From positions 1-8,017 of the forward strand of contig CANFSD010000066.1 of NCBI GenBank assembly GCA_947449515.1: a stretch of DNA of 8,017 bases. Reading direction: 5' to 3'. How positions within the stretch are numbered: position 1 is the stretch's first letter; every line of letters starts with the position of its first letter. This stretch comes from Bacteroidota bacterium. Lineage in GTDB: Bacteria; Bacteroidota; Bacteroidia; UKL13-3. Both the position numbers and the translations under genes were made by a program. The notes beneath the pieces were generated by a model that had not been told where the DNA came from, searched no databases, and saw only the letters and a program-made list of their open reading frames with translations. This document shows positions 5,329 through 8,017 of this stretch, piece after piece.

Positions 5329-6264
5329 ATGCAAAATGACCAACAAAAGCTCAAACGCTATCGTTTAATTATTATATTTCAATCGGTATTGAATATTTTA
5401 CTCATCTTGTTATTGAGTTTCTTTACCTATACCTATTTTAAAACTGATAAGAAATTGGCCGTGAAGGAAGTGGAGCTGTTTCAAACAGATTCTACTAAAG
5501 TTGCCCTCGAAAATATTTTGAAAGAAACGGATATGGAGCTTACCGAATACAAAGGTAAAAACACGCAGCTTGATCAATTCTTAAGAGATAAAAACGATTC
5601 CCTTCAACAATTTGCAGAGCGCATTGAAAACTTGCTGCGTAAAGGAAAATTAACCCGTGAAGAGTTGGCAAAGGCAAATGATGAACTGGATTTATTGCGT
5701 TACTACAAGCGTAAGTATATTGGTCAAATAGATTCCTTAAATACGGTAATAGTATCCCTTAATTCAGAAAACAGAACACTCAAAACAGATATTACCAGGC
5801 AAAAGCGTAAAAATGAAGACCTTAACATGGACATTACGCGTTTGAGCAATAAAGTAGCTATTGGGGCAAAATTAACAACGCAAAATGTGTTTATCACCGG
5901 GGTAAAATTAAGAACCAACGGAAAAGAAAAGGAAACCATCCGTGTTAGCCAAATGAACCAATTGAAAATCACTTTTTCTTTGAATGAAAATTATGTGACA
6001 GAAAAAGGTCCTAAAGACATTTACCTCAAAGTGGTTGGGCCAGATGGAGCCACTGTATACAATCAAATTGCCGGTTCTGGTACCTTTAAATACCAAAATG
6101 AAGAATCGTTGTACAGTACCAAAAAAGTAATTGATTATAACCAAGAAGCGCAACAAATAAGCATTTATTGGGATAAAGGCAGCGAATTTGTTAAAGGAAA
6201 TTACAAAGCCGAACTCTATTGCGAAGGGTTTAAAATTGGAGCTTCTGAGTTCGAATTAAAATAA
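5329..6264 (+). CDS. Membrane-anchored periplasmic coiled-coil protein of unknown function
   Basis: A 311-residue protein (316 if started at the in-frame ATG 5314) that I cannot assign to a named family. Numbering from 5329: a short basic cytoplasmic tail (1-12, 'MQNDQQKLKRYR'), one membrane segment (about 13-36, rich in I/L/F), a long charged heptad-like region (about 45-177, many Glu, Lys, Asp, Leu and Asn) predicted as coiled coil, and a C-terminal part (about 183-311) that alternates polar and hydrophobic residues with 'KDIYLKVVGPDG' and 'GNYKAELYCEGFKIG', resembling an Ig-like beta-sandwich. By topology the coil and beta domain lie in the periplasm. The later ATG is preferred because a consensus promoter places transcription initiation at it. 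Similar proteins are sometimes labelled as chromosome-segregation proteins because of the coil; nothing here supports that. Two small genes follow on the same strand. Confidence 0.82.
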   Translation: MQNDQQKLKRYRLIIIFQSVLNILLILLLSFFTYTYFKTDKKLAVKEVELFQTDSTKVALENILKETDMELTEYKGKNTQLDQFLRDKNDSLQQFAERIENLLRKGKLTREELAKANDELDLLRYYKRKYIGQIDSLNTVIVSLNSENRTLKTDITRQKRKNEDLNMDITRLSNKVAIGAKLTTQNVFITGVKLRTNGKEKETIRVSQMNQLKITFSLNENYVTEKGPKDIYLKVVGPDGATVYNQIAGSGTFKYQNEESLYSTKKVIDYNQEAQQISIYWDKGSEFVKGNYKAELYCEGFKIGASEFELK

Positions 6265-6329
6265 ACTCGTACAAATTTTTATATTCGCAGCATTGAATAG
6301 AATTGTTGAACATTCAAAATAATACAAAA

Positions 6330-6542
6330 ATGAAAAAGATCTTAGTTGCTTTTGCTGTCCTAGCCTCATTAAGTGCCTGTCATTACGGAACAGAAGAAGC
6401 GCAAAAAACATTAGAAACAAACGAACAATATAAGTCTGATAAAGCAGATTATTCGGTAAACAGAGCAAATGTAAAAGCAGAAGCAGCTCCTGTTGTTGCA
6501 GATTCTGCTGCTGCTGCTCCAGCTGCTGCACCAGCAAAATAA
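6330..6542 (+). CDS. Small lipoprotein with Ala/Pro-rich tail
   Basis: A 70-residue predicted lipoprotein of unknown function. 'MKKILVAFAVLASLSAC' is a type II signal peptide with lipobox L-S-A-C; C17 would be lipidated, leaving 53 residues. The mature part begins 'HYGTEEAQKTLETNEQYKSD', is highly charged, and ends in a low-complexity tail of Ala and Pro, probably a disordered tether. ATG 6330 is chosen because it gives a textbook signal peptide and follows an A-rich stretch (AATAATACAAAA) typical of Bacteroidota starts; the in-frame TTG at 6303 would add nine polar residues ahead of it. A TATATTCG box at 6280-6287 (one mismatch to TAnnTTTG) may be its own promoter, though no -33 element is evident. 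It lies 65 bp after the coiled-coil gene and 6 bp before the sulfoxide reductase gene, in the same frame as the latter. Confidence 0.8.
   Translation: MKKILVAFAVLASLSACHYGTEEAQKTLETNEQYKSDKADYSVNRANVKAEAAPVVADSAAAAPAAAPAK
6505..6529 (+). repeat. CTG/GCT triplet tract coding for the alanine-rich lipoprotein tail
   Basis: Four CTG units plus CT at 6505-6518, then a CCA interruption and a further GCTGCTGC run. In frame it reads GCT alanine codons. It is short, so length variation between strains by slippage in multiples of three is possible but unproven; such changes would only lengthen or shorten the Ala tail. Confidence 0.5.
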
Positions 6543-6548
6543 GTAGTT

Positions 6549-7025
6549 TTGGAGCTTTTAGATTTAGATAAATCTCTTAGCAAAGAAGAATTGTACCTCC
6601 AAGTGCAACCCCAGTTGCATGCCCTTTTACAAGGAGAAGAGGATAAAATAGCCAACCTTGCCAACTTTTGTGCGGTCTTAAAAGAGACCTTTCAATGGTG
6701 GTGGGTTGGCTTTTATTTTGTAAAGGGCAAGGAGTTGGTTTTAGGTCCTTTTCAAGGTCCTGTTGCCTGTACCCGTATTCCTTTTGGGAAAGGGGTTTGT
6801 GGAAAGGCATGGGAAAGTAAATCAGTTATCATTGTGCCCGATGTACATCAATTTCCGGGACATATAGCCTGCAGCAGTGCATCCAATTCGGAAATTGTAT
6901 TGCCAGTTTGGTCGGCACAAAAAGAATTGGTGGCGGTACTTGATGTAGACAGCCAATTTTTCAATCATTTTGATGCCATAGATGCGCAGTATTTGACAAG
7001 CTTTTTGTCGTACCTTTCTCTGTAA
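6549..7025 (+). CDS. msrC: Free methionine-R-sulfoxide reductase (GAF-domain, fRMsr)
   Basis: A 158-residue GAF-domain enzyme, the normal family length, that reduces free L-methionine-R-sulfoxide to methionine in the cytoplasm with electrons from thioredoxin. The family signature is complete: 'WWVGFYFV' (51-58), 'LVLGPFQGPVACTRIPFG' (63-80) with C74, 'GVCGKA' with C84, 'DVHQFPGHIAC' with C108, 'SNSEIVLP' with E115, and 'VLDVDS' with D132 and D134. The three cysteines are those used for catalysis and resolution in E. coli YebR. The residue after C108 is Ser where E. coli has Asp. No ATG occurs anywhere in the frame; the TTG at 6549-6551 is the first usual start after the lipoprotein's stop and gives an N-terminus about eight residues longer than E. 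coli's. The two genes share a frame and are separated by one TAA, GTA and GTT. Confidence 0.94.
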   Translation: MELLDLDKSLSKEELYLQVQPQLHALLQGEEDKIANLANFCAVLKETFQWWWVGFYFVKGKELVLGPFQGPVACTRIPFGKGVCGKAWESKSVIIVPDVHQFPGHIACSSASNSEIVLPVWSAQKELVAVLDVDSQFFNHFDAIDAQYLTSFLSYLSL

Positions 7026-7089
7026 AATTTCATTTTAAAATTAATTCTGTTTTCATTTCCATGTGCTTTTCTTATTTTGCTATTGTTTA

Positions 7090-8017
7090 ATGGCAATTAT
7101 GAAACAAAATAGAAATGTTAACCTCCTCATCATTGTGGCCGCTTTGGGCTATTTTGTTGATATATACGATCTCATTGTATTTAATGTGGTGAAAAACCAA
7201 AGTCTCCAAGCCTTAGGGTTTGTTGGTGATGCACTTAAAACAAATGAAATATTTTTGTTTAATGTGCAAATGACGGGCATGTTACTAGGTGGTTTACTCT
7301 GGGGAATAATGGGCGATAAAAAAGGACGTGTTTCCGTTTTGTTTGGCTCTATTTTTATGTATTCATTGGCCAATATAGGAAATGCCTTTGTAACAGATAT
7401 CAACCAATATGCTGTGATGCGATTTATTGCAGGAATAGGTTTGGCTGGTGAGCTGGGTGCGGGTATTACCTTGGTAGCAGAAAACATGTCGAAAGAAAAC
7501 CGGGGTTATGGCACTATGATCATTGTGGCCTTTGGGGCCTTGGGTGCTGTTTTTGCGGGTATGATTGGAAAGCATTTTGCTTGGCACACAACTTATTTAG
7601 TAGGAGGAGGTTTAGGATTGTTGTTATTGTTAACCAGAGCCGGTGCTTATGAAAGTGGCATGTTTAAAAATTTGGTTCAAAACAATGAAATAAAAAGGGG
7701 TAATTTTTTCTCCCTTTTCCAACGTTCAGATTTATTCATAAAATATTTTGCTTGTATCTTAATTGGCTTACCCATTTGGTTTGCTGTAGGGGTATTGGTG
7801 AACCTCTCTAACAGGTTTGCCGAAGCGCATGGTTTGTTAGAGAAAATAGATATTGCAGACAGTGTAATGTTTGCCTACCTGGGTTTATCTGCTGGAGATA
7901 TTGGCAGCGGTTTGTTGAGTCAGCTTTTGAAAAGCAGAAAGAAAGTGGTTTATATTTACCTAGGCCTTTCTTTAGTAGTAACCTTGGTGTATTTATTTAA
8001 TACCAATGTGAGTGTAA
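7090..8017 (+). CDS. Major facilitator superfamily transporter, C-terminus missing
   Basis: The frame is open for 309 codons and runs off the right edge. It encodes an inner-membrane secondary transporter with about nine membrane segments visible (near 12-32, 54-74, 82-102, 107-130, 141-161, 165-183, 217-238, 258-279 and 285-304) of the usual twelve. The MFS motif A between TM2 and TM3 is clear: 'GGLLWGIMGDKKGR' (67-80). TM4 carries 'RFIAGIGLAGELGAG' (111-125), the R-x3-G-x-G-x2-G-E pattern typical of proton-linked sugar and organic acid symporters, and TM1 has acidic residues ('YFVDIYDLIVF'). The substrate cannot be named. ATG 7090 is used; ATG 7099 (three residues later, 'MKQNRN') is equally possible. 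It lies 64 bp after msrC with an imperfect -7-like TTATTTTG at 7072-7079, so it may be separately transcribed. Confidence 0.9.
   Translation, partial: MAIMKQNRNVNLLIIVAALGYFVDIYDLIVFNVVKNQSLQALGFVGDALKTNEIFLFNVQMTGMLLGGLLWGIMGDKKGRVSVLFGSIFMYSLANIGNAFVTDINQYAVMRFIAGIGLAGELGAGITLVAENMSKENRGYGTMIIVAFGALGAVFAGMIGKHFAWHTTYLVGGGLGLLLLLTRAGAYESGMFKNLVQNNEIKRGNFFSLFQRSDLFIKYFACILIGLPIWFAVGVLVNLSNRFAEAHGLLEKIDIADSVMFAYLGLSAGDIGSGLLSQLLKSRKKVVYIYLGLSLVVTLVYLFNTNVSV

Noticed and set aside
6256..6537. Minus-strand open frame of 93 codons with a glutamine/leucine-rich N-terminus
   Set aside because: It is the antisense of the Ala-rich lipoprotein tail and its GCT/GCA codons; its low-complexity composition is explained by the opposite strand.
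7026..7089. AT-rich TTTTAAAA palindrome after msrC as a terminator
   Set aside because: There is no GC-containing stem and no following T-tract; it reads as ordinary AT-rich spacer.
7149..7587. Two minus-strand open frames opposite the MFS transporter
   Set aside because: The plus-strand frame carries MFS motif A and regular membrane segments across the whole stretch; the antisense frames have no recognisable domain.

Overview
The window looks like an ordinary chromosomal stretch from a member of the Bacteroidota, most likely a Chitinophagaceae/Sphingobacteriia-like lineage. The evidence is a moderately AT-rich sequence, -7 boxes matching the Bacteroidota consensus TAnnTTTG, almost no Shine-Dalgarno sequences, frequent GTG/TTG starts, and a secreted protein whose signal peptide ends in the 'NAQ' style common in that phylum. 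No rRNA, tRNA, CRISPR array, insertion sequence or phage gene was seen. The lineage call is inference; the features are read from the sequence.

Layout. 1-2186 is all minus strand, transcribed in the order rnhA (RNase HI, 1704-2186), a tandem-domain universal stress protein (798-1637), then a family-9 glycosyltransferase/heptosyltransferase that runs off the left edge (1-735) and has its own strong -7 box. A 144-bp divergent region separates rnhA from corA (Mg2+/divalent cation channel, 2331-3266, plus strand). corA ends exactly where a convergent minus-strand group ends. Read in its own direction that group is rfbC (5215-4673), a tryptophan 2,3-dioxygenase (4667-3714) and a small secreted protein of unknown function (3683-3267). 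The tight 5- and 30-bp gaps suggest one transcript.

From 5317 onward everything is plus strand. A near-ideal Bacteroidota promoter overlaps the start of a membrane-anchored coiled-coil protein (5329-6264). It is followed by a tiny lipoprotein (6330-6542), a free methionine-R-sulfoxide reductase (6549-7025) and an MFS transporter cut off by the right edge (7090-8017).

Functionally the window is a set of housekeeping and stress genes: R-loop/RNA-primer removal, stress response, magnesium transport, methionine sulfoxide repair, cell-surface sugar assembly (glycosyltransferase and the dTDP-rhamnose epimerase) and tryptophan catabolism. I found no convincing evidence of a novel multi-gene system. 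The points most worth a second look are the likely leaderless promoter at 5317, the lipoprotein and msrC lying in one frame separated by a single stop codon, the rfbC-kynA-secreted protein gene set, and two uncharacterised envelope proteins.
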